Below are positions 25,025 through 33,558 of a DNA stretch of 64,000 nucleotides, piece by piece; within the stretch, counting starts at the first letter, position 1; each line of letters starts with the position of its first letter. The stretch comes from Geobacillus jurassicus NBRC 107829. Its GTDB lineage: Bacteria > Bacillota > Bacilli > Bacillales > Anoxybacillaceae. The notes beneath the pieces are model-generated. The model worked only from the letters and a program-made list of their open reading frames with translations. It did not search any database and was not told where the DNA came from. A program made the translations under genes and the position numbers. The stretch covers positions 20,573 to 84,572 of the forward strand of contig NZ_BCQG01000006.1 of NCBI RefSeq assembly GCF_001544315.1, read 5' to 3'.

Positions 25025-25095
25025 AGAGGTTTCTAGCAAAACCCTCTATAAAAAACTAGGGACGGCTGTATCCTAGGGGTATGGCCTTTTTTGTT
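25025..25095 (+). promoter_or_regulatory. preQ1-I riboswitch with transcription terminator
   Basis: The aptamer (25025-25061) matches the compact preQ1-I consensus: AGAGGTTTCTAGC, then ACCCTCT, then ATAAAAAACTAGGG, which folds as an H-type pseudoknot. The terminator follows: ten bases at 25064-25073 pair fully, with wobbles, to 25077-25086, followed by TTTTTTG. The aptamer's CTAGGG end is close to the terminator arm, as expected for a switch. A TATAGT box at 24976-24981 is the likely -10. preQ1 should turn off queCDEF. Confidence 0.95.
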
Positions 25096-25139
25096 TTGGA
25101 AACCTCTTCTTCTGCCGATTCAGGAGGAGGTTGATCAGC

Positions 25140-25811
25140 ATGAAGAGGAAGGAAGAAAAAGCGGTTGTCGTCTTCAGCGGCGGCCAAGACAGCACGACAT
25201 GTTTGTTTTGGGCGAAAAAGCGGTTTGTGGAAGTCGAAGCGGTGACGTTTGACTACGGACAGCGCCATCGCCGCGAAATTGACGTCGCGGCATCGATCGC
25301 CAACGAGCTTGGCGTCCGCCATACGGTGCTTGATCTGTCGCTTCTCGGGCAGTTGGCGCCAAACGCCCTGACGCGGCGCGACATCGCCATCGAACAAAAG
25401 GAAGGTGAGCTGCCGACGACGTTTGTGGACGGGCGCAATTTATTGTTTTTGTCATTTGCCGCCGTGCTCGCCAAACAGCGGGGCGCGCGCCATATCGTGA
25501 CTGGGGTGTGCGAAACGGATTTCAGCGGCTATCCGGACTGCCGAGATGTGTTTATCAAATCATTGAACGTCACGTTGAATTTAGCGATGGATTACGAATT
25601 TGTCATTCATACGCCGCTCATGTGGCTGACGAAAGCTGAGACGTGGAAGCTCGCCGATGAGCTCGGTGCGCTCGAGTTCGTCCGCACGAAGACGCTGACG
25701 TGCTATAACGGCATCATCGCCGACGGCTGCGGCGAATGCCCGGCGTGCGTGCTGCGCCAACGCGGGCTTGACGAATACTTGCGGGAAAAAGCGGAGGTGG
25801 AGGCGCGATGA
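25140..25811 (+). CDS. queC: 7-cyano-7-deazaguanine synthase
   Basis: 223 residues. The N-terminal PP-loop SGGQDSTT binds ATP. The C-terminal zinc knot is [13 protein letters not shown] plus an upstream Cys in LTCYNG. QueC converts 7-carboxy-7-deazaguanine to preQ0 in queuosine synthesis. ATG at 25140 lies nine bases after GGAGGAGG; a nearer TTG is less likely. First gene of the preQ1-controlled operon; its end overlaps queD. Confidence 0.96.
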   Translation: MKRKEEKAVVVFSGGQDSTTCLFWAKKRFVEVEAVTFDYGQRHRREIDVAASIANELGVRHTVLDLSLLGQLAPNALTRRDIAIEQKEGELPTTFVDGRNLLFLSFAAVLAKQRGARHIVTGVCETDFSGYPDCRDVFIKSLNVTLNLAMDYEFVIHTPLMWLTKAETWKLADELGALEFVRTKTLTCYNGIIADGCGECPACVLRQRGLDEYLREKAEVEAR

Positions 25812-26245
25812 TGCACCAGCTGTATCCACAAGTCATGCATAATTACCGCTATGAGTTGAACAAAGATATGCACATCGCCGCCGCCCATTTCATCCCGCAT
25901 GAAGCAGCGGGAAGCTGCGCAAACGTGCATGGCCATACGTACATCGTCAATGTGACGGTCGCCGGCGATGAGCTCGATGAGAGCGGCTTTTTAGTCAATT
26001 TCCAAACGTTAAAACAGCTCGTTCATCGAAAACTGGACCATACGCTGCTTAACGACCACGCCGATTGGTTTGACAGCCGGGACCCGAACCGGTTTCCGAC
26101 GTCGGAGGTGGTGGCGCGCACGATTTATGAAACGATTCAACGCTATTTGGATACGCTGCCGCACAAGCCGAAATGTTTGCAAGTGTTCGTCCGCGAAACG
26201 CCCACCAGTTATGTTGTCTACCGGCCGAAAGCGGGGGAACGGTGA
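25808..26245 (+). CDS. queD: 6-carboxy-5,6,7,8-tetrahydropterin synthase
   Basis: 145 residues of the PTPS fold. Zinc ligands are seen as His in IAAAHF and HGH in [11 protein letters not shown]; the catalytic Cys precedes NVHGH. It converts dihydroneopterin triphosphate to CPH4, the first committed step of the pathway. The ATG overlaps the queC stop by four bases and the stop overlaps the queE start by one base, so translation is tightly coupled. Confidence 0.95.
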   Translation: MMHQLYPQVMHNYRYELNKDMHIAAAHFIPHEAAGSCANVHGHTYIVNVTVAGDELDESGFLVNFQTLKQLVHRKLDHTLLNDHADWFDSRDPNRFPTSEVVARTIYETIQRYLDTLPHKPKCLQVFVRETPTSYVVYRPKAGER

Positions 26246-26979
26246 TGGGGCGCACGATTCCGGTGTTGGAGATTTTTGGGCCGACCATTCAAGGCGAAGG
26301 AATGGTGATCGGCCAAAAGACGATGTTCGTCCGCACGGCTGGCTGCGACTACCGCTGCCGCTGGTGCGATTCGGCGTTTACGTGGGACGGGTCGGCGAAA
26401 GACGAGATCGAGCAGCTGACCGCGGAAGACATTTGGCGGCGGCTTAAGGCCATCGGCGGCCGCCGCTTCCGCCATGTGACGATTTCGGGCGGCAACCCGC
26501 TTTTGATCTCCGCTCTCGGTGAGCTTGTTGCGCTTCTTCATGAAAAAGGGATGCGGGTGGCGGTTGAAACGCAAGGGAGCCGATGGCAAGACTGGCTGCT
26601 TCATGTGGACGACGTCACCCTCTCCCCGAAGCCGCCAAGTTCGGGGATGGACACCGACTGGGCGGTGCTCGATCGGATCATCGAGCGGCTGCAGGCTGAC
26701 CGAAGCCGGGCGCGGCGCATCAGTTTGAAAGTGGTTGTCTTTGATGACGCCGATTTGGCGTATGCCAAAGAGGTGCACCGCCGCTACCCGGGCGTTCCGT
26801 TTTATTTGCAGACGGGCAACGACGATGTGGCGGATTCGGATGTGGCTGCGCTCCGCGCGAAACTCTTCGGCCGGTTGGAATGGCTGGTGGAACAAATCGC
26901 TCAGTCGGAGGAGCTCGCAGACGTCCGCATCCTGCCGCAGCTGCACACGCTCCTTTGGGGGAACAAGCGCGGCGTTTAA
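26245..26979 (+). CDS. queE: 7-carboxy-7-deazaguanine synthase (radical SAM)
   Basis: 244 residues. The radical SAM cluster motif Cx3Cx2C reads CDYRCRWC near residue 35, preceded by GPTIQGEG, the QueE signature. GGNPLL is the SAM-binding segment. It rearranges CPH4 to 7-carboxy-7-deazaguanine. The frame opens 24 codons earlier inside queD; the ATG in TGATG at 26245 with GGGGGAAC upstream is the proper start. Confidence 0.95.
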   Translation: MGRTIPVLEIFGPTIQGEGMVIGQKTMFVRTAGCDYRCRWCDSAFTWDGSAKDEIEQLTAEDIWRRLKAIGGRRFRHVTISGGNPLLISALGELVALLHEKGMRVAVETQGSRWQDWLLHVDDVTLSPKPPSSGMDTDWAVLDRIIERLQADRSRARRISLKVVVFDDADLAYAKEVHRRYPGVPFYLQTGNDDVADSDVAALRAKLFGRLEWLVEQIAQSEELADVRILPQLHTLLWGNKRGV

Positions 26980-27029
26980 GGAGCTCTTCCGGCAGACGGA
27001 CGAACCATCACAAACAAGGAGGAACAGAC

Positions 27030-27527
27030 ATGGCAGGAAGAAGTGAAAAAGAGTTAAAGGAATTGACGCTGCTTGGCAATCAAGGAACAACGTATTCGTT
27101 TACGTACAATCCGAATCTTCTTGAAGTGTTTGACAACAAACATCCTGACCGGGATTATTTCGTGAAGTTCAATTGTCCGGAGTTTACAACGTTGTGTCCA
27201 AAAACCGGACAACCGGACTTCGCGACGATTTACATCAGCTACATCCCGGACAAAAAATGCGTCGAAAGCAAGTCGCTGAAGCTGTATTTGTTCAGCTTCC
27301 GCAACCATGGCGATTTTCATGAAGACTGCGTCAACATCATTATGAACGATTTGATCAAAGTGATGGAACCGCGCTATATCGAAGTATGGGGGAAATTCAC
27401 GCCGCGCGGGGGCATTTCGATTGACCCGTACTGCAACTGGGGGCGCCCGGGGACGAAATACGAAAAAATGGCCGAATACCGGCTGCTCAATCACGATTTG
27501 TACCCGGAAAAAGTCGACAACCGCTAG
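27030..27527 (+). CDS. queF: NADPH-dependent 7-cyano-7-deazaguanine reductase
   Basis: 165 residues of the short T-fold QueF type. The catalytic Cys lies in [12 protein letters not shown], and the QueF motif ESKSLKLY and the FHEDCVN segment are present. It reduces preQ0 to preQ1, the ligand of the upstream riboswitch, so the operon is under end-product control. The ribosome binding site AAGGAGGAA precedes the ATG at 27030; the long in-frame extension upstream runs through the end of queE and is not used. Last of four que genes. Confidence 0.96.
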   Translation: MAGRSEKELKELTLLGNQGTTYSFTYNPNLLEVFDNKHPDRDYFVKFNCPEFTTLCPKTGQPDFATIYISYIPDKKCVESKSLKLYLFSFRNHGDFHEDCVNIIMNDLIKVMEPRYIEVWGKFTPRGGISIDPYCNWGRPGTKYEKMAEYRLLNHDLYPEKVDNR

Positions 27528-27607
27528 AGCCAGCAAAAAAAGAGGTAGTTTTTTCGCCCAAACTCCTATATAATGGACAATGAATGTTTGCCTTGGAGGT
27601 TTTGGCG

Positions 27608-28267
27608 TTGGAGCGAAGAACAGCTCTTTTGCTTGGAGCAAGCGGTTTGGTCGGCGGAGAGCTACTGAAGCTGCTGTTGCAGTCGGATTTATACTGCCGC
27701 GTGACAATTTTCGTCCGCACTCCGCTGCCGGTGGAACACGAAAAGCTGCAGCAAGTCGTCGTCGATTTTGCACGCCTGGAATCGTACGAACGGCATTTTT
27801 ATGTGGACGATGTGTTTTGCTGCCTCGGGACGACGCGCAAGAAGGCGAAAACAAAGCAGCAGTTCATTCAAGTCGACTATGAATACACGCTGCGGGCGGC
27901 GGTGCTGGCGGAAAAGTGCCGCGCGAAAAGCTTTTTGACCGTCTCTTCGATCGGCGCCAACCCGTGTTCGCCGTTTTTCTACCAGCGCGTCAAAGGGGAG
28001 ACGGAAGAGGCGTTGCAGCGGCTTTCCATCCCATCGCTCCATATTTTCCGCCCGTCGCTGCTCGTCGGCAAGCGCCGGGAGTTCCGCCTCGCCGAGGCGC
28101 TCGCCGGGTGGCTGTTATGCCGGCTGTCGTTTTTGTTCGTCGGCAAATGGAAAAAGTATAAGCCGGTCGACGCCCGTCAGCTTGCTTTGGCTATGTTTTA
28201 CCGGGCGGCGTCAGCAACGAGCGGCGTCCATATATATGAATGCGACGAACTCGCCCGCATTTCGTAA
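27608..28267 (+). CDS. NAD(P)-binding epimerase/oxidoreductase-like protein (HTATIP2 type)
   Basis: 219 residues. Rossmann motif LLLGASGLVGGELL at the N-terminus, CCLGTTRKKAKTKQQFIQVD (the atypical SDR segment) and SFLTVSSIGANPCSPFFYQRVKGETE, where Y-x-x-V-K gives the catalytic Tyr/Lys. This pattern is shared with HTATIP2/YwnB-like atypical SDRs; substrate unknown. The start is a TTG at 27608 after TTGGAGG; no better ATG exists. A TATAAT box at 27569-27574 suggests its own promoter, separate from queF. Confidence 0.8.
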   Translation: MERRTALLLGASGLVGGELLKLLLQSDLYCRVTIFVRTPLPVEHEKLQQVVVDFARLESYERHFYVDDVFCCLGTTRKKAKTKQQFIQVDYEYTLRAAVLAEKCRAKSFLTVSSIGANPCSPFFYQRVKGETEEALQRLSIPSLHIFRPSLLVGKRREFRLAEALAGWLLCRLSFLFVGKWKKYKPVDARQLALAMFYRAASATSGVHIYECDELARIS

Positions 28268-28270
28268 ACA

Positions 28271-28299
28271 AAAAAGAGGCTCTTGGCAGCCTCTTTTTC
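28271..28299. terminator. Bidirectional terminator
   Basis: AAAGAGGCT pairs with AGCCTCTTT, with A-run before and T-run after, so it serves both convergent genes. Confidence 0.9.
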
Positions 28300-28481
28300 T
28301 ATTCAATGATCTTATAGTTTTTATGATTGACGACCGTCCGTTCTTGCAAATCGAGTTCACGGTAGTTTTCCATATACGTCAAATCAACGATGACTGAGTT
28401 TTCATTCACCTTCTCGACAATGCCGCGCAGTCCATTTTTAAACTCGATAATATCTCCGACTTTCGCTTTTTTATTAGTCAT
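28299..28481 (-). CDS. ykvS: YkvS-like small protein (DUF2187)
   Basis: 60 residues, KOW/SH3-like: KVGDIIEFKNGLRGIVEKVN and SVIVDLTYMENYRELDL. This matches the DUF2187 family, of unknown function in Bacillaceae. Three ATG codons lie in a row at 28487, 28484 and 28481; the third is best spaced from AAAGGGGA. The order after queF recalls B. subtilis ykvM-ykvS-ykvT. Confidence 0.82.
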   Translation of the reverse strand: MTNKKAKVGDIIEFKNGLRGIVEKVNENSVIVDLTYMENYRELDLQERTVVNHKNYKIIE

Positions 28482-28627
28482 CATCATTCCCCTTTTTCAT
28501 CGTCTTTTGTTCTAGTTTGCCTTATTTTCCACTGCAAGTAAAGGGGTTTCTTTCCTAAAAGGCTGGTGAAAAACAACTTTTTTCACCAAATCGGTGGTCT
28601 CCAACTGGAAAAGAGAGCTGATCTTAC

Positions 28628-28702
28628 ATGGTTTATCAAATTGAGAAACAACGTGATGGAGCCGCTTTTTCATTAAAAATCACCGGTGGCCTAAAACTAT
28701 AA
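28628..28702 (+). CDS. Possible 24-residue peptide, low confidence
   Basis: A short frame beginning MVYQIEKQRDGAAF and ending GGLKL, in the 255-base gap between ykvS and ykvT. It has only a weak GAGAG sequence upstream. A hairpin GGTGAAAAA/TTTTTTCACC lies 40 bases before it (28564-28588). It may be a gene remnant or chance. Confidence 0.2.
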   Translation: MVYQIEKQRDGAAFSLKITGGLKL

Positions 28703-28735
28703 AGAAAAAGCAGGGGGCAGTCTTCCCCCCTTGCT
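28701..28735 (-). terminator. ykvT terminator
   Basis: On the minus strand AGCAAGGGGG pairs with CCCCCTGCT, followed by TTTTCTTT. Confidence 0.75.
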
Positions 28736-28741
28736 CCCGCT

Positions 28742-29326
28742 TTACTTAGCAAAGACGTGGTTGCCGATGACGACGGTCACTGGACGCGAGCGCAGCCATT
28801 TGCTTTTCGCCGTTTTCGGATTATAGAAATAGAGCGAGCCGTTTCCTAAACCGCGAAAAGCAAGTGCTTCTTCAACGGCGCGGTATGATTCACGGTCAGC
28901 CGGTTCGTTGATCGATCCGTTTGCGACCGGTGTGAATGCATAATGGCCGCCAGAGCGCTCATAAATGACGGCGCGGATCGTATCCGGAAAATCCGGATGG
29001 TCGACGCGGTTCAGAACAACCGTCGCTACGGCTACCTTTCCAGCGTACGGCTCCCCTTTCGCCTCGGCGTGGACAAGGCGGGCGAGCAAATCTTTCTCCG
29101 CCTCCGTGATGCCCGCGTCAGGGATGACGAGTTTTTCGCCAGGATACAATAAATCGCCTTTGTGATTTTTTTGTTTCAGTTGTTTGAGCGGCACACTGTA
29201 TTGTTTCGCGATGTTCCAAAGCGTGTCGCCGCGCTTGACCGTATAGATCGTGGCAGCATTAGCATGGCCGGCGAAGAAAAACATCCCGCACAGCATCGCC
29301 ATCCCCCATGCTTTTGCCTGTTTCAT
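28742..29326 (-). CDS. ykvT: LysM plus SleB/CwlJ-type cell wall hydrolase
   Basis: 194 residues. A signal peptide ends near AGHANA, then one LysM domain (about 27-70, [18 protein letters not shown]) that binds peptidoglycan. A hydrolase_2 domain (75-194) follows, with [20 protein letters not shown] holding the conserved catalytic Glu of SleB-type lytic enzymes. It probably acts on cortex or vegetative wall muramic-lactam glycan. Start at 29326 follows AAGAGGAGGG; the ATG two codons earlier is too close. Same organisation as B. subtilis YkvT. Confidence 0.88.
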   Translation of the reverse strand: MKQAKAWGMAMLCGMFFFAGHANAATIYTVKRGDTLWNIAKQYSVPLKQLKQKNHKGDLLYPGEKLVIPDAGITEAEKDLLARLVHAEAKGEPYAGKVAVATVVLNRVDHPDFPDTIRAVIYERSGGHYAFTPVANGSINEPADRESYRAVEEALAFRGLGNGSLYFYNPKTAKSKWLRSRPVTVVIGNHVFAK

Positions 29327-29470
29327 CCACATCCCTCCTCTTGTCTTGAAAACTCGCTACTAGAGTAACAAGGATGAAAGGATGATTCATTATCTAAATG
29401 ATGGAAAAATGCTTGATGCGTTGAAATCACTAGCTTCGTAGAGGAGTTGGAAATTTCTCCGCACACAAAA

Positions 29471-29498
29471 ATTCCCGGCTTTCCGTCGCGAAAGCCGA
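29471..29498 (-). terminator. Terminator of the 64-residue gene
   Basis: On the minus strand CGGCTTTCG and GGAAAGCCG pair, followed by GGAATTTTTG. Confidence 0.7.
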
Positions 29499-29523
29499 GG
29501 AAATGGAAGGAAAAGCAGGAAAA

Positions 29524-29718
29524 TCAACTGCGAGGGGTTTCCATATAATGATAAACGACGTGGCCGCCGCGCTGGGCGATGCCGCGAAACCGTTTGAAGT
29601 CAGGCTGCTTAACGAGCACAGCTCGGAAAATCGGAAAGTCCTCTTTTTTGACCAACAATTCAGAAATGGTTCCACTTCGCAATTCTTCGATTTGCTTCGC
29701 TGCCAATGCTTCATCCAT
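29524..29718 (-). CDS. Conserved small protein of unknown function
   Basis: 64 residues: mostly charged helix at the start ([16 protein letters not shown]), then a compact beta part ending [15 protein letters not shown]. The frame opens at 29748, but TTGGGGGG lies at good spacing only for the ATG at 29718. I do not recognise the family, though the clear ribosome binding site, terminator and non-repetitive composition support a real gene. Alone between ykvT and the Met/Pro-rich gene. Confidence 0.65.
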   Translation of the reverse strand: MDEALAAKQIEELRSGTISELLVKKEDFPIFRAVLVKQPDFKRFRGIAQRGGHVVYHYMETPRS

Positions 29719-29889
29719 CGCGTTTCCCCCCAAGCGTTGATCCAGCATCGTCGCCGTTATTTATCGTAGCACAGCCGCCCGTTGGGTTAAATACCTATAT
29801 TTTGGCCGGGCAAACACCCTTTGCTTGTTCCGACATACAATATGGGTGGGTACGCGCCCCGAGAACATAAGCGAGAAAGGGAGAGGACA

Positions 29890-30579
29890 ATGAATCATTG
29901 GGATCCGTATATGAATGATCCGTTTCTAAACAACTCCAGCCATGGCCATGAGGCCGGGCGGGTGGACAATAACGCGCCGCCGATGGCGCCGCTGCCGACC
30001 GAAGCAATGCCGACAGGGGGGATGCCGGCTGGAGCCATGCCGATGGCGTATTATCCGTCAACAGCGCCTTATGGCTACTGGTGTCCGTCGGTGGCGCCGC
30101 CAGCGCCGCTTGTTAGTCCGGCCCATCTTGACAGTCCGGACAGCCCGAACGGGTTTGATAGCCCGGACAGCTCAGACATGATGCCGCCAGCGCCGCCGCT
30201 CGGCTTGGAAGCCATGCCGAATATGACTCATGCTTCCGTTTGGCCGATGGGTGGGGAAAAAAACATACCGCCAATGACGCCTGATGGCGCCGTCGCTTCG
30301 TATGGCATGACGGCCCCGTATGCAGAAAACGTTCCCCCGGCTGTCGGCACGGCTCCCCTTGCCGTTCCTGGCACGCTGCCTGGGATGGTCGTTGGCGCAA
30401 CACCTGGTTTCATTCCTGGTGCGGTTCCGTATGTGCCGCTGTACCATCCGCCGATGATGCCGATGCCATATGCCCCGATGGCGCCGTGCGGCTATCCTGC
30501 TGCCAAGATGCAACCGTATTATGGTTATGGCGGAGCGACCCCCTATGCGCCAGGGATGCCAAACCCGTACGTTCCTTGA
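29890..30579 (+). CDS. Met/Pro-rich low-complexity protein, possible spore coat component
   Basis: 229 residues, extremely rich in Pro, Met, Ala and Gly, with short repeats such as AMPTGGMPAGAMP, DSPDSPNGFDSPDS and PMMPMPYAPMAP, and Tyr-rich ends. No signal peptide or membrane helix. Composition resembles intrinsically disordered coat or exosporium proteins of Bacillales. The AAAGGGAGAGG site before the ATG and the following strong terminator make it a real gene. The call to the spore coat is inference from composition and nearby sporulation genes. Confidence 0.7.
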   Translation: MNHWDPYMNDPFLNNSSHGHEAGRVDNNAPPMAPLPTEAMPTGGMPAGAMPMAYYPSTAPYGYWCPSVAPPAPLVSPAHLDSPDSPNGFDSPDSSDMMPPAPPLGLEAMPNMTHASVWPMGGEKNIPPMTPDGAVASYGMTAPYAENVPPAVGTAPLAVPGTLPGMVVGATPGFIPGAVPYVPLYHPPMMPMPYAPMAPCGYPAAKMQPYYGYGGATPYAPGMPNPYVP

Positions 30580-30592
30580 TTATGAAGGCGCC

Positions 30593-30622
30593 AAAAAAGA
30601 CCGCCTAATCGCGGTCTTTTTT
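30593..30622 (+). terminator. Terminator of the Met/Pro-rich gene
   Basis: AAAAAAGACCGC pairs with GCGGTCTTTTTT; loop CTAATC. Confidence 0.9.
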
Positions 30623-30644
30623 ATCGTAATAAGCCGATTTATCC

Positions 30645-30786
30645 TCACACTTCAACGCGATCATCGTAAGTGGGGACAGCGGAACCATGGAGCGTACGAG
30701 GATGGCTTGGTCAACAGCCCGCCGTTGGGTAGGTGTTCCAAAGAATCTCCCACCTCTAAGCATTTGCGTAGGTGGGAGAGCGTTCA
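30645..30786 (+). repeat. Structured repeat copy A, IS605/omegaRNA right-end-like
   Basis: About 140 bases with homology to copy B at 44200-44333. Counting by hand, 63 of 80 positions agree between 30668-30747 and 44217-44296. Shared pairings: CACTT with AAGTG at the left, GGAAC with GTTCC enclosing a middle stem, and here a perfect terminal hairpin CTCCCACCT/AGGTGGGAG followed by GTTCAA. Such a 3' hairpin plus TTCAA resembles the right ends of tnpB-type IS200/IS605 elements, where the guide scaffold RNA is encoded. No tnpB or iscB frame is nearby. The rest of the 510-base gap holds no gene I can support. Confidence 0.65.
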
Positions 30787-30992
30787 AGCGAAAAGCGACG
30801 TTATCTATGTGTCCAAGACCCTGTCCGTAGACGTCCACGTTCCGGCTCTATGGAAGGAAGGCACGCTCTGTTCAACTGCGGTCTTTTCTTATTTGGAACG
30901 GTTTCAAACCCATTGCGGGTCAGTCGGATGAGACATTGGCGTTTGCGGCCGCCTCTTTTTTGCCGCGGACATGTTTTTTTCCATGATGCTGA

Positions 30993-31001
30993 TGGTATAA
31001 T
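30993..31001 (+). promoter_or_regulatory. Extended -10 promoter of the SDR gene
   Basis: TGG-TATAAT (30993-31001), about 88 bases before the start codon; no good -35. Confidence 0.55.
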
Positions 31002-31088
31002 AAGGCACAGAGTTTCCCTTGGGAACGAAAGTCTAAAAAAACAAATCCATCAGGTTGAATGGGCAAAGGAAGGGAGAAGAGATTGCAC

Positions 31089-31838
31089 ATGAGCATGGAA
31101 CAGAAAACAGCCATTGTCACCGGTGGGGCGAACGGGATCGGCATGGCGATTGCTAGAGCATTTGCAAAACAGGGAGCAAACGTCGTGATCATCGACCGCG
31201 ATGTCCAAAACGGTGAAGCGTTCGCCGCGCAATTGCAATCGGACGGGTTCAAGGCAATCTTTGTGGCGGCCGATGTGCGGAAGGTGGACGATATTGAGCG
31301 GTTTGTACAAGAAGCTGCCGGCCGCTTCGGCCGCATTGACTATTTGATCAACAATGCCGGCGTCTCACGCTGGAAGTCGCCGTATGAGCTGACGGTTGAG
31401 GAGTGGGAGGACGTGCTGTCAACGAATTTGCGCAGCGCTTTTTTTGCTTCCCGTGAAGCGGCTAAATATATGCGCCGCAATGCAAAAGGCGGAGCCATCG
31501 TCAACATCGCCTCGACAAGGGCGCTCATGTCTGAACCGAATTCCGAGGCGTACGCTGCATCGAAAGGCGGCCTTGTCGCTTTGACCCATGCGCTGGCGGT
31601 GTCGTTTGCGGATGATCGCATTCGCGTCAATTGCATCAGCCCCGGCTGGATTGAAACGGGCGATTATGGGCAATTGCGAGACATTGATCACCGGCAGCAC
31701 CCGGCCGGCCGCGTCGGCAAACCGGACGATATCGCCCGCGCTTGTCTGTATTTATGCGATGAGGAAAACGATTTTATTACCGGAGTGAATTTGGTCATCG
31801 ACGGGGGAATGACAAGGAAAATGATTTATATTGAGTAG
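31089..31838 (+). CDS. Short-chain dehydrogenase/reductase
   Basis: 249 residues of the classical SDR fold: cofactor motif TGGANGIG, structural NNAG, catalytic Ser in NIAST, and YAASK with Tyr and Lys. The loop GWIETGDYGQLRDIDHRQHP after the active site differs from fatty acid reductases. IIDRD after the second strand (Asp) favours NAD(H). Substrate unknown. The ATG at 31089 (or 31095) follows GGAGAAGAG; the frame opens ten codons earlier without a site. Confidence 0.88.
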   Translation: MSMEQKTAIVTGGANGIGMAIARAFAKQGANVVIIDRDVQNGEAFAAQLQSDGFKAIFVAADVRKVDDIERFVQEAAGRFGRIDYLINNAGVSRWKSPYELTVEEWEDVLSTNLRSAFFASREAAKYMRRNAKGGAIVNIASTRALMSEPNSEAYAASKGGLVALTHALAVSFADDRIRVNCISPGWIETGDYGQLRDIDHRQHPAGRVGKPDDIARACLYLCDEENDFITGVNLVIDGGMTRKMIYIE

Positions 31839-31903
31839 GGAGTGGGCGTTTGTTAAAATAAACAAAATGGAGACGGTTTCAACGAAAAAGGTGGGACGGA
31901 AAA

Positions 31904-32149
31904 ATGAAAATCCGCAAAACGCCGGTGATGGACGGACAAGCTCCGGCTAACGTCTACATTTACGAAAATCGAAAAGAAGAATATATCGTGATCGCCATTC
32001 CGGCGCTTGAGTGGTCATTTTCGTTCGCCTATGAGGAAGAGGCGGTGGCGGTGGCCGAGCGGCTTGAGGCGTCGCTTGGAAAGCGGCTTGACCATGAGCG
32101 AGCCGCCCTCTTGGCCGAGCGGCTGCTCGGCTGGGCGCGGGAAATGTAG
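31904..32149 (+). CDS. yueH: YueH-like small protein
   Basis: 81 residues: KIRKTPVMDG start, then NVYIYENRKEEYIVIAIPALEWS and a helical C-terminal half (AVAVAERLEASLGKRL). It matches, from memory, the YueH family of Bacillaceae, whose function is unknown. AAAGGTGGGAC precedes the ATG. It lies between the SDR and the sensor kinase on the same strand. Confidence 0.6.
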   Translation: MKIRKTPVMDGQAPANVYIYENRKEEYIVIAIPALEWSFSFAYEEEAVAVAERLEASLGKRLDHERAALLAERLLGWAREM

Positions 32150-32205
32150 CCTGGCGGATGGCCGTGGCCGCCAGCGACTTTGCATGTTAGGGGTTCGATG
32201 ACGAC

Positions 32206-33471
32206 GTGGTCAACAAAGCAAAAGTAATCGCAGTATATATCATAGGCAGCATTTTATGGATTGCCGCCACCGACACCCTGCTCAATATGCTGTCGATCAG
32301 CCGCAATGTATATATGGCGCTTGGCGCCGCCAAAGGGGCCGTGTTTATTTTGCTCTCGGCCATTTTTTTGTACCAGCTGTTAAAAAAGCGCGAGCAGCTG
32401 GAAAAGATCGAGGAAAATGAACAGCAGCTGCTTACGCTCATCAACTCGATGCCGGATTTCGTCTGCTTTAAAGACAGCGAGGGGCGATGGCTGCGCGTCA
32501 ACGATTTCGGCCGGCGTTTGTACCGTCTCGAACATATCGATTATATCGGGAAGATGGATCGCGAGCTCGGCGAGCTTGTACCGTTTTTTAAAGAAGCGTT
32601 TGCGCAGTGCATCGAATCGGACCGCGAAGCGTGGAAAAGCGGAAAGGTGACGCGCCGCGAGGAGTCGTTTGCGACGCCGGATGGGGAAGTGAAGACGTTT
32701 GACGTCATTAAAGTGCCGCTCTTTGACGAAAACGGAGCGCGCAAAGGGCTGTTGACGATCGGCCGCGACATTACCCAGCAAAAGCTGGCCGAGGAGCTGC
32801 TCTTGAAAAAAGAAAAGCTCTCCGTCCTTGGCGAGCTGGCTGCCGGCATCGCCCATGAAATCCGCAATCCGCTCACCTCCATGAAAGGATTTATTCAGAT
32901 GATGCAAGAAACGCGCGAAGTCAATGATCATTATATGCGCATCATGTTGAGCGAACTCGGCCGCATCAATCAAATCGTCAGTGAATTGCTTGTGCTCGCC
33001 AAGCCGCAAAGCCACGATTATCGGCCGTTTTTGTTGAGCGAGGCCGTTTCGTATGTCATTAGCTTGATCGGCCATGAGGCGACGTTGAACAACGTTTCCA
33101 TTTCCGTCCATAACAACGCTCCGAAAGCTTGTGTGTACGGCGATCAAAACCAAATTGTTCAAGTGTTGTTGAACATTATGAAAAATGCCATCGAAGCGAT
33201 GCCTGAAGGCGGAAATTTATACGTCCGCGTTGCTGAAGCGGACGGGAAAATCTACGTCGATGTTGCCGACACCGGCGTCGGCATTTCGAAAGAGCGGCTG
33301 CAGAAAATCGGCGAACCGTTTTTCACCTTGAAAGAAAAAGGAATGGGGCTCGGGCTGACGACAAGCATGAAAATCGTTCAAGAACATAAAGGAACGATGC
33401 GGATCGAAAGCGAGGTTGGGAAGGGAACGACTGTTCATTTGACGTTTCCGTCCAGCGCGGCAAACGTGTGA
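32206..33471 (+). CDS. PAS-domain sensor histidine kinase, sporulation kinase type
   Basis: 421 residues. Two membrane helices (about 7-27 and 38-58) form a short hairpin with almost no outside loop. A PAS domain (about 72-195) follows, with SMPDFVCFKDSEGRWLRVN. The dimerisation domain carries phospho-acceptor His217 in GELAAGIAHEIRNPL. The ATPase domain has N box NIMKNAIEAMPEGG, G1 VADTGVGI and G2 GMGLGLTTS. No response regulator is adjacent, as for orphan KinA-E kinases that feed the Spo0 phosphorelay. The start is a GTG at 32206 after AGGGG at a rather long spacing, so it is uncertain. Confidence 0.85.
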   Translation: MVNKAKVIAVYIIGSILWIAATDTLLNMLSISRNVYMALGAAKGAVFILLSAIFLYQLLKKREQLEKIEENEQQLLTLINSMPDFVCFKDSEGRWLRVNDFGRRLYRLEHIDYIGKMDRELGELVPFFKEAFAQCIESDREAWKSGKVTRREESFATPDGEVKTFDVIKVPLFDENGARKGLLTIGRDITQQKLAEELLLKKEKLSVLGELAAGIAHEIRNPLTSMKGFIQMMQETREVNDHYMRIMLSELGRINQIVSELLVLAKPQSHDYRPFLLSEAVSYVISLIGHEATLNNVSISVHNNAPKACVYGDQNQIVQVLLNIMKNAIEAMPEGGNLYVRVAEADGKIYVDVADTGVGISKERLQKIGEPFFTLKEKGMGLGLTTSMKIVQEHKGTMRIESEVGKGTTVHLTFPSSAANV

Positions 33472-33558
33472 GAAAAGGCGTTTCAATAAAAATGAAACCT
33501 TTCGTGCATGATAAACGTAGTTTGAAAAAGGATGAGAACATGAAAGGTGGGTGACGGG

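Noticed and set aside
26880..27029. Upstream extension of queF
   Set aside because: Runs through the end of queE in another frame; the ATG at 27030 has the proper ribosome binding site.
30470..30931. Open frame of 153 codons across the 3' end of the Met/Pro-rich gene and repeat A
   Set aside because: Crosses a strong terminator and the structured repeat and has no ribosome binding site. A tnpB C-terminal remnant was considered but no TnpB motif could be read.
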